64,000 bases of DNA from Streptomyces sp. MJM8645. Lineage in GTDB: Bacteria > Actinomycetota > Actinomycetes > Streptomycetales > Streptomycetaceae. Shown here one piece after another: positions 8,613 through 16,740 of the stretch. Position numbers and translations under genes: made by a program. The notes under the pieces are model-generated. The model did no database searches. It was given only the letters and a program-made list of their open reading frames with translations, and was not told where the DNA came from. Location of the stretch: positions 3,170,501-3,234,500 of the forward strand of contig NZ_LJJF01000001.1 in the NCBI RefSeq assembly GCF_001625365.1, given 5' to 3'. The number at the start of each line of letters is the position of its first letter. The first letter of the stretch is position 1.

Positions 8613-9833
8613 ATGCCCGAAGCCGTCATCGTCAGCGCCACCCGTTCGCCGATCGGCCGGGCCTTCAAGGGCTCGCTCAAGGACGTCCGCCCCGACGACC
8701 TGACCGCCCACGTCATCCAGGCCGCGCTGGCCAAGGTCCCGCAGCTCGACCCGCGCGAGATCGACGACCTGATGCTCGGCTGCGGTCTGCCCGGCGGCGA
8801 GCAGGGCCACAACCTGGCCCGCATCGTGGCCGTCCAGATGGGCATGGACTACCTGCCCGGCGCCACCATCACCCGCTACTGCTCGTCCTCGCTGCAGACC
8901 ACGCGGATGGCACTGCACGCGATCAGGGCCGGCGAGGGCGACGTCTTCCTCTCGGCCGGCGTGGAGACCGTCTCGCGCAGCGTGAACGGGACCTCGGACG
9001 GCATGCCGGGCACCACGAACCCGGTCTTCGACGAGGCCCAGGCCCGCACCGCCAAGCGCGCCGAGGAGGGCGGCGGGGAGTGGCACGACCCGCGCGAGGA
9101 CGGCCTGCTGCCGGACGCCTACATCGCGATGGGCCAGACCGCCGAGAACCTGGCCGCGCTCAAGGGGATCACCCGCGCCGAGCAGGACGAGTTCGGCGTC
9201 CGCTCGCAGAACCTCGCCGAGGCCGCCATCAAGGCCGGCTTCTGGGAGCGCGAGATCACCCCTGTGACGCTCCCGGACGGCACCGTGGTGAGCAAGGACG
9301 ACGGCCCGCGCGCCGGCGTCACGCTGGAGGGCGTCTCCGGCCTGAAGCCGGTGTTCCGACCGGACGGCACCGTGACCGCCGGTAACTGCTGCCCGCTGAA
9401 CGACGGCGCCGCCGCGCTGGTCATCATGTCCGACACCAAGGCCCGGGAGCTGGGCATCACCCCGCTCGCCCGGGTGGTCTCCACCGGCGTCAGCGCGCTC
9501 TCCCCCGAGATCATGGGCTACGGCCCGGTCGAGGCCTCCCGGCAGGCGCTGCGGCGGGCCGGCCTGACCATCGACGACATCGACCTGGTCGAGATCAACG
9601 AGGCCTTCGCCGCCCAGGTGATCCCGTCCTACCGGGATCTCGGCATCGACCTGGACAAGCTGAACGTCAACGGCGGCGCGATCGCCGTCGGCCACCCGTT
9701 CGGCATGACCGGCGCCCGGATCACCACCACCCTGATCAACTCGCTGCAGTGGCACGACAAGCAGTTCGGCCTGGAGACCATGTGCGTCGGCGGCGGCCAG
9801 GGCATGGCGATGGTGATCGAGCGCCTCAGCTGA
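8613..9833 (+). CDS. Acetyl-CoA C-acyltransferase (thiolase)
   Basis: At 406 residues this is a full thiolase that cleaves or forms 3-ketoacyl-CoA. The acylated cysteine is in TRYCSSS (C90), the histidine loop is [10 protein letters not shown], and the second cysteine is in [10 protein letters not shown]. The N-terminus [16 protein letters not shown] and NEAFAAQ are typical. Whether it serves beta-oxidation (FadA-like) or acetoacetyl-CoA synthesis cannot be decided; no hydroxyacyl-CoA dehydrogenase is next to it. GAGGAG ends about 8 nt before the ATG. An intrinsic terminator with a U-run follows, so it is separated from the next gene. Confidence 0.9.
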   Translation: MPEAVIVSATRSPIGRAFKGSLKDVRPDDLTAHVIQAALAKVPQLDPREIDDLMLGCGLPGGEQGHNLARIVAVQMGMDYLPGATITRYCSSSLQTTRMALHAIRAGEGDVFLSAGVETVSRSVNGTSDGMPGTTNPVFDEAQARTAKRAEEGGGEWHDPREDGLLPDAYIAMGQTAENLAALKGITRAEQDEFGVRSQNLAEAAIKAGFWEREITPVTLPDGTVVSKDDGPRAGVTLEGVSGLKPVFRPDGTVTAGNCCPLNDGAAALVIMSDTKARELGITPLARVVSTGVSALSPEIMGYGPVEASRQALRRAGLTIDDIDLVEINEAFAAQVIPSYRDLGIDLDKLNVNGGAIAVGHPFGMTGARITTTLINSLQWHDKQFGLETMCVGGGQGMAMVIERLS

Positions 9834-9891
9834 CCCGCCGGGCCACCCCGAAAGGGTCTGGACCACCCATTTGGAGTGACCGTGAGTAATT

Positions 9892-9932
9892 GAGGGCCGG
9901 ATCACATCGCGAGGTCGATCCGGCCCTCTTTT
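9892..9932 (+). terminator. Intrinsic terminator of the thiolase gene
   Basis: A perfect 12-bp stem (9892-9903 with 9917-9928), a 13-nt loop and TTTT at 9929-9932. The AT-rich stretch that follows (about 9985-10050) probably holds the promoter of the next gene. Confidence 0.85.
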
Positions 9933-10123
9933 CGCTCGTTTTCGGCCCGGAAATCGACACTGCGGAGCGGATCAACTCCACTGCGTAGAACGGTGTTACC
10001 TAACAATTTGGGGACAAGAGCGAAAGTCCCCCACAAATTAGACATTCGCCACTGCGGCAACAGCCCCGGATGCGGCAGTGTGGACACGTAACCCCGTTCC
10101 GCTCCTCGCTAGGAGTACGTTCC

Positions 10124-11098
10124 GTGAGCGCCGTCTACACCATCCTGCTGCTGATCCTGATCACCGTGTCGACCGCCGTACTGCTCCACCTCCGGGGACT
10201 CTCCCGCCGGCTGGACGCGCAGGCCGCGGCCCAGGCCGCACCCGCCCCGGTGGACCAGGCCGCGATACGCCAGGCCGTCACCGAGGCACTCGCCGCCGAC
10301 CGCGAGCGGGAGATCACCGAGGCCCGGGCGTTCTGGGCCGAGCAGGAGGCCCGCGCGGCCGAGGACGCGCCACTGTTCGACTCCCCGTACACCGGCGCGT
10401 TCGCCAGCACCGACGAGTGGCCGCTGTTCTTCCCCCGCCCCACCGGCCCGCAGGACGCCGTCGACAACGCCGGCACCATGGACCCGGAGTTCGGCGAGGC
10501 GCTGCGCTCCGCGCTGGAGGACCTGATCAACGAGGGCCCCGCCGAGCCCGGTCCCGAGGGCGGCTCGTCGCCGTTCCCCGGCCAGGGCTCCGGCACCTCC
10601 TCCGCCGGCTCCACCGCCGCCTCCACCGGCTCCGCCGAGCCCACCGGGGACGCCCGCGCCCGCCGCGAGGCCGACCTGCTGGCCACCGGCCTGGAGGCCG
10701 GGCTGCTGGACGCCGACCAGGCCGTCGAGGACGCCCCGGTCGCCGCACCCGACCCGCGCCGCCACCCCTCCCACCCCGACTTCGTGCCCAGCCAGGCGCC
10801 GTCCCGCGAGTGGACCGACACCCGGCTGGCCACCCTCGCCGACGAGGCCGTCGCCCTGATCGACGTCCGCCCGGGCCCGCTGGGCACCCTGGACGTGTAC
10901 GCCTTCGCCGACGGCACCACGCTCTGCGTGGCCCCGGGCGACCGGGAGGCCGCCTACCGGCTGATCGACGCGGTCCGTGCCGGTGAGCACGTCCGACTGC
11001 TCGGCGGCTCGCGCTTCTCCGGCTCGTACTCGCTGACCTTCTCCACCGACGAGGAGGCCGTCTACGTCCTCGCCGACCGGGTGGTCGCCAGCATCTGA
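10124..11098 (+). CDS. Membrane-anchored hypothetical protein
   Basis: The product has 324 residues and no domain I can name. An N-terminal helix (YTILLLILITVSTAVLL, about 5-21) is followed by a short basic stretch, a charged Ala/Glu-rich helical region (about 35-95), a Ser/Gly/Pro linker, and a compact C-terminal domain (about 240-324, from WTDTRLATLADEAV to ADRVVAS). The helix is followed by RRLDAQAA, so the N-terminus is probably outside and the bulk cytoplasmic. GTG at 10124 is chosen because AGGAG at 10111-10115 is correctly spaced. An upstream AT-rich patch with a short hairpin (10010-10015 with 10026-10031) may be its promoter region. A strong two-way terminator ends it. Confidence 0.75.
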   Translation: MSAVYTILLLILITVSTAVLLHLRGLSRRLDAQAAAQAAPAPVDQAAIRQAVTEALAADREREITEARAFWAEQEARAAEDAPLFDSPYTGAFASTDEWPLFFPRPTGPQDAVDNAGTMDPEFGEALRSALEDLINEGPAEPGPEGGSSPFPGQGSGTSSAGSTAASTGSAEPTGDARARREADLLATGLEAGLLDADQAVEDAPVAAPDPRRHPSHPDFVPSQAPSREWTDTRLATLADEAVALIDVRPGPLGTLDVYAFADGTTLCVAPGDREAAYRLIDAVRAGEHVRLLGGSRFSGSYSLTFSTDEEAVYVLADRVVASI

Positions 11099-11143
11099 CG
11101 CCGCCCCAGCAGCGCGGCAGCACGGCACACACAGCGCAGCACA

Positions 11144-11190
11144 CCGAAGGCCGGCCGGGTCAAGGGGTTACCGACCCGGCCGGCCTTCGG
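11144..11190. terminator. Bidirectional terminator, 17-bp stem
   Basis: A perfect 17-bp inverted repeat (11144-11160 with 11174-11190) with a 13-nt loop separates two convergent genes and can end transcripts from both sides. Confidence 0.8.
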
Positions 11191-11206
11191 CGTGTCCGGA
11201 CAGGGC

Positions 11207-11575
11207 CTAGCCGCAGAGCGCCGCCGTCGCGCGCACCACGGCCACCGCTTCGGCCAGCACCTCCGCGGCCGCCACCGGCCCGTCCGCCAGGGCGACCGCG
11301 GCGCCCTCCGGCAGGGCCGTCAGCGCGGCCGCCAGGTCGTGCCCGGCGACGGCCAGTTGGTCGCCCACCGCGAACGCCCCGGCCTCCGGGAACTCCCGCT
11401 CCGGCCCGCCCTCCGCCGCCAGCGCGAGGGCCGCCAGCCGCCGGGCCAACGCCAGTGCGGCCGCCGCCCGGGACTCGTGCCCGGGCACGGCGCCCAGCAG
11501 TTTGCTCTGCGGCAGCGAGCGGAAACGATCCGCCAGGGAGTCGACGGCTTCGACCAGGAGCTGTACGTCATGCAT
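11207..11575 (-). CDS. Small Ala/Leu-rich hypothetical protein
   Basis: The product has 122 residues, mostly alpha-helical and very Ala-rich, with no signal or known motif. It starts MHDVQLLVEAVDSLADRF and ends VVRATAALCG. The ATG at 11573-11575 has no Shine-Dalgarno; TAGGCT on the minus strand (11583-11588) ends 7 nt upstream, which fits a leaderless transcript and supports this start. It lies between two strong hairpins and is thus its own unit. The protein may be a helical-bundle binding protein, but nothing in it shows a function. Confidence 0.65.
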   Translation of the reverse strand: MHDVQLLVEAVDSLADRFRSLPQSKLLGAVPGHESRAAAALALARRLAALALAAEGGPEREFPEAGAFAVGDQLAVAGHDLAAALTALPEGAAVALADGPVAAAEVLAEAVAVVRATAALCG

Positions 11576-11591
11576 GACAGGGAGCCTAAAC

Positions 11592-11634
11592 GCCGCCGGG
11601 CCCCCGGAGCGTTTCGCTCCGGGGGCCCGGCGGC
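11592..11634 (-). terminator. Very strong hairpin, 20-bp stem and 3-nt loop
   Basis: 20 perfect base pairs (11592-11611 with 11615-11634) close a TTT loop 23 bp past the stop of the Bax-inhibitor-like gene. This is its terminator. Confidence 0.85.
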
Positions 11635-11656
11635 AGTGGGTACGGCGGGACCGCGA

Positions 11657-12529
11657 TTAGTCGTCGCCGCGCAGGATCGCGATCAGGCGCAGCATCTCGA
11701 CGTAGATCCAGACCAGCGACAGGGTGAGCCCGAAGGCGGCCCGCCAGGCCTCCTTCTGCGGCGCGCCCTGGGCGATGCCCTCCTCGATCGCCGCGAAGTC
11801 CAGCGACAGGAAGAAGGCGCCGAGGGCGATGCCGATCAGGCCGACCACGATGCCCAGCGGTCCGGAGCGCAGACCGAGGTCGGCGCCGAACGCCATCGCG
11901 ATCATGTTGACCAGCATCAGCAGCACGAAGCCCATGGCGATCGCGATGCCGATCCGGGTGTAGCGCGCGGTGACCCGGATCCGGCCGCTCTTGTAGGCGA
12001 ACAGCATCGCCGCGAAGACCGCCGCCGTACCCAGCACCGCCTGGATCGCGATGCCCTCGAAGACGGTGTTGAGCACGTGCGTGACCGCGCCGAGCGCGAA
12101 ACCCTCAAGAGCCGCGTAGGTCAGGATCAGCGGCGGGCTGACGCTGCGCTTGAAGGAGACCACCAGGCCGACGACCATGGCCACCAGGCTGGCGCCGATC
12201 GCGAAGCCGAAGTTCTCGAACGGCAGCACGAACCAGGCCACCGCGCCGGCGGCGACCAGGGTCAGCAGCGTCATCGCGGTGCGCGCGACCACGTCGTCGA
12301 GCGTCATCCGCCCGGTGGCGGCGGGGCCGGCCGACGGCCCGTTGTACATCTCGTACAGCTGCTCGTCGGTCAGCGGGCCCTGCGCCTGCGGCTGCTGGGC
12401 GTAAGGGGTCCCCGCGTAGGGGTTGTTGCCGTACTGGCCCCCGGCCTGCGTGGTGGTACCGAACCCCGCGTAGCCGGGCTCGCGGGTGAAGGACCCCTCC
12501 CGCGAGAAGACCGGGTTGCTGCTTCTCAT
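11657..12529 (-). CDS. Bax inhibitor-1/YccA-family membrane protein
   Basis: The product has 290 residues with a polar N-terminus (1-80, Gln/Tyr/Gly-rich) and then seven hydrophobic segments, the pattern of the Bax inhibitor-1/YccA family. Family hallmarks seen are the YAALEGFALG segment and the final Asp-rich helix region (FAAIEEG and RAAFGLTLSLVWIYVEMLRLI). Bacterial members are thought to be pH-sensitive Ca2+ leak channels or to bind membrane proteases; which applies here is unknown. ATG at 12527-12529 follows GGAGGGA. Stop is TAA, a rare choice in this window. The N-terminal extension is typical of actinobacterial members. Confidence 0.88.
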   Translation of the reverse strand: MRSSNPVFSREGSFTREPGYAGFGTTTQAGGQYGNNPYAGTPYAQQPQAQGPLTDEQLYEMYNGPSAGPAATGRMTLDDVVARTAMTLLTLVAAGAVAWFVLPFENFGFAIGASLVAMVVGLVVSFKRSVSPPLILTYAALEGFALGAVTHVLNTVFEGIAIQAVLGTAAVFAAMLFAYKSGRIRVTARYTRIGIAIAMGFVLLMLVNMIAMAFGADLGLRSGPLGIVVGLIGIALGAFFLSLDFAAIEEGIAQGAPQKEAWRAAFGLTLSLVWIYVEMLRLIAILRGDD

Positions 12530-12668
12530 TGCACATTCCCTCCGTGGCGGCACTGCACCGCCCAGCCACCAGGGTAATGGCTTGGCAAAAATATCGGGAT
12601 ACGCCGCGAGGAGGATCACTGAACGACTCCCGGCGGGGACGCCGTCGGCGCCCCCCCGAGTCGAGCGG

Positions 12669-12750
12669 TGCCCGGAGCCGGACTCGAACCGGCACGGCCT
12701 CGCGGCCAAGCAGTTTTAAGCTGCCCGTGTCTGCGTTCCACCATCCGGGC
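12669..12750 (-). tRNA. bldA: tRNA-Leu(UAA), the bldA type
   Basis: Reading the minus strand from 12750, the acceptor stem is GCCCGGA/TCCGGGC, the D arm is GTG...CAC, the anticodon arm is GGCAG-CTTAAAA-CTGCT, a long variable arm follows (GGCC-GCGA-GGCC), and the T arm contains TTCGAGT. The anticodon is UAA, so it reads the rare UUA codon. In streptomycetes this tRNA is BldA, needed for translation of TTA-containing developmental and antibiotic genes. The 3' CCA is not encoded. A TAGGCT hexamer on the minus strand at 12818-12823 could be the -10. I found no in-frame TTA codon in the genes called here, though I could not check exhaustively. Confidence 0.93.
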
Positions 12751-13143
12751 GTCCTGTGGACGGGCCGCTCCATCGGCCGGAGAAGAAACGCTCCACCCCC
12801 GGTGCGGGCCACCCCAGAGCCTAGTCGCCCGCCTCACTCTTTCGCATGTTCCCAGCCAGGGAAGTTGTCATGTTTCCTTGCGATCTGACGAACAGTCCGC
12901 AATTCGGCCACGAAGTGCACGAGTTCCGGCCACCGACCCGCGCTCAGGGTCGGCGTCATACCCCAGGAGGAGGGCGTCACCTGGCCGTACGCCCAGCGGC
13001 GGTCAGGCCAACCGTCCGGCGGAGCGATGAGAACTCATGATCACGCGGCGGAGCATGGAGGTACGGCCGGGCGCCCCTGGCGGCCCGGCCGTCCAGGCGC
13101 CCAGCGCGTCTCCCGCAGCCCGCGACCACCAAGGAGCACCCCC
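12751..13143. other. Intergenic region between tRNA-Leu and the ABC exporter
   Basis: No convincing gene. It should hold the tRNA promoter on the minus strand and the exporter promoter on the plus strand. Two features are visible: the palindrome ATGAG-AA-CTCAT (13027-13038) and a 10-bp hairpin (13063-13072 with 13083-13092) in the exporter leader, 50 nt before its start codon. Confidence 0.5.
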
Positions 13144-13917
13144 GTGACCACGTCGACCGCAACCGCCGTCCGGACCGGCCTGGCGGCCGCCCGCGCCACC
13201 GGCCTCAACAAGGTCTACGGGGACGGGGAGACCCGCGTCGTGGCCCTCGACAACGTCAGCGTCGACTTCCCGCAGGGCCAGTACACCGCCATCATGGGCC
13301 CCTCCGGCTCCGGCAAGTCCACCCTCATGCACTGCATGGCCGGCCTCGACACCATCAGCTCCGGCTCCACCACCATCGGCGACACCGAGCTCGTCGGCCT
13401 CAAGGACAAGCAGCTCACCCAGATCCGCCGCGACCACATCGGCTTCATCTTCCAGGCCTTCAACCTGCTCCCCACCCTGACCGCCCTGGAGAACATCACC
13501 CTCCCGATGGACATCGCCGGCCGCAAGGTCGACAAGGCCTGGCTCGACCGCGTCGTCGACACCGTCGGCCTCTCCGGCCGCCTCAGCCACCGCCCCTCCC
13601 AGCTCTCCGGCGGCCAGCAGCAACGCGTCGCCTGCGCCCGCGCCCTCGCCGGCAAGCCCGACATCATCTTCGCCGACGAACCCACCGGAAACCTCGACTC
13701 CCGCTCCGGCGCCGAAATCCTCTCCTTCCTGCGCAACTCCGTCCGCGAACTCGGCCAGACCGTCGTCATGGTCACCCACGACCCCGTCGCCGCCTCCTAC
13801 GCCGACCGCGTCGTCTTCCTCGCCGACGGCCGCATCGTCGACGAACTCCACCACCCCACCGCCGACACCGTCCTGGACCGCATGCGCCGCTTCGACGCCA
13901 AGGGCCGCACCAGCTAG
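13144..13917 (+). CDS. ABC transporter ATP-binding protein (MacB/LolD-like)
   Basis: The product has 257 residues and is the nucleotide-binding half of an exporter. Walker A is GPSGSGKST, the signature LSGGQQQR, Walker B IIFADEPT, and the H-loop VMVTHD. The FQAFNLLPTLTALEN segment is characteristic of the MacB/LolD branch, whose members work with FtsX-type permeases to move lipoproteins, peptides or drugs or to act as mechanotransmission devices. GTG at 13144 is chosen because AAGGAG (13131-13136) is 7 nt upstream and the preceding open frame is low-complexity. The permease gene follows after 64 bp and is surely the partner. Confidence 0.92.
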   Translation: MTTSTATAVRTGLAAARATGLNKVYGDGETRVVALDNVSVDFPQGQYTAIMGPSGSGKSTLMHCMAGLDTISSGSTTIGDTELVGLKDKQLTQIRRDHIGFIFQAFNLLPTLTALENITLPMDIAGRKVDKAWLDRVVDTVGLSGRLSHRPSQLSGGQQQRVACARALAGKPDIIFADEPTGNLDSRSGAEILSFLRNSVRELGQTVVMVTHDPVAASYADRVVFLADGRIVDELHHPTADTVLDRMRRFDAKGRTS

Positions 13918-13981
13918 AGCATCCCGCCAGCCAGGGCCAGCCAGCCCAGCCGCCGCCCCTACGCGAAACCCAGGACACCCC

Positions 13982-16540
13982 ATGTACCGCACCGCACTGC
14001 GCAACGTGCTGGCCCACAAGGGCCGACTCCTCATGACGGCGCTGGCCGTCATGCTCGGCACCGCCTTCGTCGCCGGCACCATGGTCTTCTCCGACACCTT
14101 CGGCAAGGCCATGCGGGACAACAACTCCAAGAGCTACTCGGACGTCTCGGTCCAGGTCGTGGACTACTCGGCCGGCTCCCGCGCCAGCGCCAAGCAGAAG
14201 AGCGAGAGCGGCAACGCCTCGCTCACCGACGCCACCGTCCAGCAGTTGGCCGCCCTGCCGGGCACCGCCAACGCCCGCGGCGTGGTCAGCGGCTTCACCG
14301 GGGTCGCCGACCGGAGCGGCAACCTGATCGGCCAGTTCTGGGCCGCCAAGGGCGCCAACTTCGCCCCGGCCGCGGACGGCAAGGACCCGCGCTACCCGAT
14401 GGCCGAGGGTCAGGGCCCGAAGAACGGCAAGGAGATCGCCCTCGACCGCAAGACCGCCGACAAGGCCGGCTACAAGATCGGCGACACCGTCCGGATCGCC
14501 ATCAACGGCCCGGTGGTCGAGGCGAAGCTCACCGGCGTCTTCACCACCGACGACCCGGTGGTGAACAGCGGCGGCACCCTCACCCTGTTCGACCGCGCCA
14601 CCGCCCAGCAGCTGCTGCTGGAGCCCGGCCACTTCAGCAGCATCGTGCTCACCGCCAAGCCCGGCACCAGCGAGGACGCGCTGCTCGCCCAGGTCCAGCC
14701 CAAGGTGCCGTCCGGCCAGCACTTCGACGTCGAGACGGGCGCCAAGCTCAAGGCCGACGAGCAGGCGATGATCACCAAGACCACCGACAGCATGCGCACC
14801 ATGCTGCTGGTCTTCGCCGGGATATCGCTCTTCGTCGGCATCTTCATCATCGCCAACACCTTCACCATGCTGGTCGCCCAGCGCACCAAGGAACTCGCGC
14901 TGCTGCGGGCGATCGGCGCCAGCCGCAAGCAGGTCACCCGCTCGGTGCTGGCCGAGGCCCTGGCGATCGGCACCGTCGCGGCGCTGGCCGGGCTGCTCGC
15001 CGGCATCGGGATCGGCGCCGGCATGCAGGCCCTGATGAGCCAGCTGAACGAGAACATGCCGCACGGCACGCTGGTCATCAAGCCGCTCACCATCGCGGTG
15101 ACCCTGGCCGTCGGCGTCCTGGTGACGGTGCTGTCCGCCCTGCTGCCGGCCGTGCGCGCCTCCCGGATCGCCCCGGTGGCGGCGATGAGCAGCGGCGACC
15201 AGCCGACCAGCCAGAAGAGCCTGCTGGTCCGCAACGCGATCGGCTCGGCGCTCACCGCCGGCGGCCTCGCGCTGATCGGCTTCGGCGCCTCCACCGGCAA
15301 CGACAGCGGCCGCCTGCCGGTCGGCCTCGGCGCCCTGCTCGCCCTGATCGGCGTGTTCGTCCTGCTGCCGCTGCTCTCCCGCCCGGTGGTCGCACTGATC
15401 GGCCCGCTGCTGCGCGGGCTCGGCGGCACCCCGGGCAAGCTCGCCCAGCAGAACGCGGTCCGCAACCCGCGCCGCACCGCGTCCACCGCCGCCGCGCTCA
15501 CCATCGGCCTGACCCTGGTCAGCGGCCTCACCGTGATCGGTGCCTCGGTCGGCGGCGCGATCGACAAGGCCGTCACCAGCTCGATGAAGTCCGACTACAT
15601 GGTCTCGGGCGCCAACCACATGAGCCTGTCCGAGCAGGTGCCCGGTGAGATCGCCAAGGCCCCCGGGGTGGCCGCCTCCTCCGCGGTGACGACCGCCAGG
15701 TGGGAGCTCGACGGCACCGGCGTGGCGATCACCGGCATGGACGCCGGCTCCTTCGACCAGCTCGCCGAGGTCAAGCTGACCAGCGGCGCCACCGCCGCCC
15801 TCGGCCAGGGCAAGGTCCTGGTGGACCAGGAGCTCGCCACGAAGCTCCACGTCACCGCCGGCTCGACGATGGCGGTCTCCTACCCGGACCAGTCCACCGG
15901 TCAGCTCACCGTCGGCGGCGTGTACGAGAAGGGCGGCATGCTCGGCTCGGCCCTGCTGGCCAACAGCGAGGTCGCCAAGCACGAGGCGAAGCCCTACATC
16001 ACCGACGTCCTGGTCAAGGGCAAGGACGGCGCCACCGCCGCGCTCAAGCAGTCCCTCAAGGACGCCACCGGCGCCAACCCGGTGATCGACGTCAAGTCCA
16101 AGCAGGACGTCCGCGACGACTTCAGCCAGACCATCACCTTCGCGCTGAACCTGATGTACGGCCTGCTGGCGATGTCCGTGCTGGTCGCGATCCTGGGCGT
16201 GATCAACACGCTGGCGATGTCGGTCTTCGAGCGCAAGCGCGAGATCGGGATGCTGCGGGCGATCGGCCTTGACCGCCGGGGCATCAAGCGGATGGTCCGC
16301 CTGGAGTCCGTGGTGATCTCGCTGTTCGGCGCCGGCATCGGCCTGCTGCTCGGCTGCTTCATCGCCTGGGCGATCAACGGCACCCTGAAGTCCAGCCTGA
16401 GCGGCCTGACCACCGTCCTGCCGTTCGGCCAGCTGGCGCTGTTCCTGGCCCTGGCCGGGGTGGTCGGCCTGGTCGCCGCGATCTGGCCCGCCCGCCGGGC
16501 GTCCAAGCTGGACATCCTGGAGAGCATCAAGACCGACTGA
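13982..16540 (+). CDS. ABC transporter permease with two FtsX domains
   Basis: This 852-residue permease has an N-terminal helix (about 17-40), a large extracellular MacB-like periplasmic core (about 50-260), three helices of a first FtsX domain (about 270-400), further helices (about 420-500), a second extracellular region and a second FtsX domain (about 715-845). The coupling-helix motifs FERKREIGMLRAIG and AQRTKELALLRAIGA are each present once, as expected for a duplicated FtsX permease that forms the transporter with the ATPase encoded just upstream. The substrate is unknown. No sensor kinase is adjacent, unlike many such systems in Firmicutes. A strong terminator follows. Confidence 0.92.
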   Translation: MYRTALRNVLAHKGRLLMTALAVMLGTAFVAGTMVFSDTFGKAMRDNNSKSYSDVSVQVVDYSAGSRASAKQKSESGNASLTDATVQQLAALPGTANARGVVSGFTGVADRSGNLIGQFWAAKGANFAPAADGKDPRYPMAEGQGPKNGKEIALDRKTADKAGYKIGDTVRIAINGPVVEAKLTGVFTTDDPVVNSGGTLTLFDRATAQQLLLEPGHFSSIVLTAKPGTSEDALLAQVQPKVPSGQHFDVETGAKLKADEQAMITKTTDSMRTMLLVFAGISLFVGIFIIANTFTMLVAQRTKELALLRAIGASRKQVTRSVLAEALAIGTVAALAGLLAGIGIGAGMQALMSQLNENMPHGTLVIKPLTIAVTLAVGVLVTVLSALLPAVRASRIAPVAAMSSGDQPTSQKSLLVRNAIGSALTAGGLALIGFGASTGNDSGRLPVGLGALLALIGVFVLLPLLSRPVVALIGPLLRGLGGTPGKLAQQNAVRNPRRTASTAAALTIGLTLVSGLTVIGASVGGAIDKAVTSSMKSDYMVSGANHMSLSEQVPGEIAKAPGVAASSAVTTARWELDGTGVAITGMDAGSFDQLAEVKLTSGATAALGQGKVLVDQELATKLHVTAGSTMAVSYPDQSTGQLTVGGVYEKGGMLGSALLANSEVAKHEAKPYITDVLVKGKDGATAALKQSLKDATGANPVIDVKSKQDVRDDFSQTITFALNLMYGLLAMSVLVAILGVINTLAMSVFERKREIGMLRAIGLDRRGIKRMVRLESVVISLFGAGIGLLLGCFIAWAINGTLKSSLSGLTTVLPFGQLALFLALAGVVGLVAAIWPARRASKLDILESIKTD

Positions 16541-16579
16541 CCGCCCCTCACGGGCCCGCCCAGCGGGCGGACGACGAGA

Positions 16580-16615
16580 AAGGGCCCCTGCCGGAGGGTT
16601 TCGGCAGGGGCCCTT
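16580..16615 (+). terminator. Terminator of the ABC exporter operon
   Basis: A perfect 14-bp stem (16580-16593 with 16602-16615) with an 8-nt loop lies 40 bp past the permease stop and is followed by a short T-containing tail. Confidence 0.85.
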
Positions 16616-16707
16616 CTACTTCTGTACTCCGCCCGGTCGCACGGCCGGCTGAGCACCACGGAGGTCGTGGTCCGGCGACACTGCCGGGCGGAGGGCCTCC
16701 GACTCAT

Positions 16708-16731
16708 ACCCCGGTGCTCCCACACCGGGGT
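16708..16731 (-). terminator. Hairpin terminator of ndh
   Basis: A 9-bp stem (16708-16716 with 16723-16731) and 6-nt loop lie 10 bp beyond the ndh stop codon on the minus strand. Confidence 0.7.
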
Positions 16732-16740
16732 CGCAGTCGC

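Noticed and set aside
9902..10087. A 61-codon minus-strand frame with normal amino-acid use
   Set aside because: It overlaps the thiolase terminator and the promoter region of the next gene and has no ribosome site.
12846..13040. A 64-codon + strand frame before the ABC exporter
   Set aside because: No Shine-Dalgarno and no recognisable domain; the region is better read as leader and promoter.
13772..15982. A 736-codon minus-strand frame opposite the ABC permease
   Set aside because: Antisense to a clear FtsX-type permease; composition is Gly/Ala/Asp/His-rich shadow sequence.
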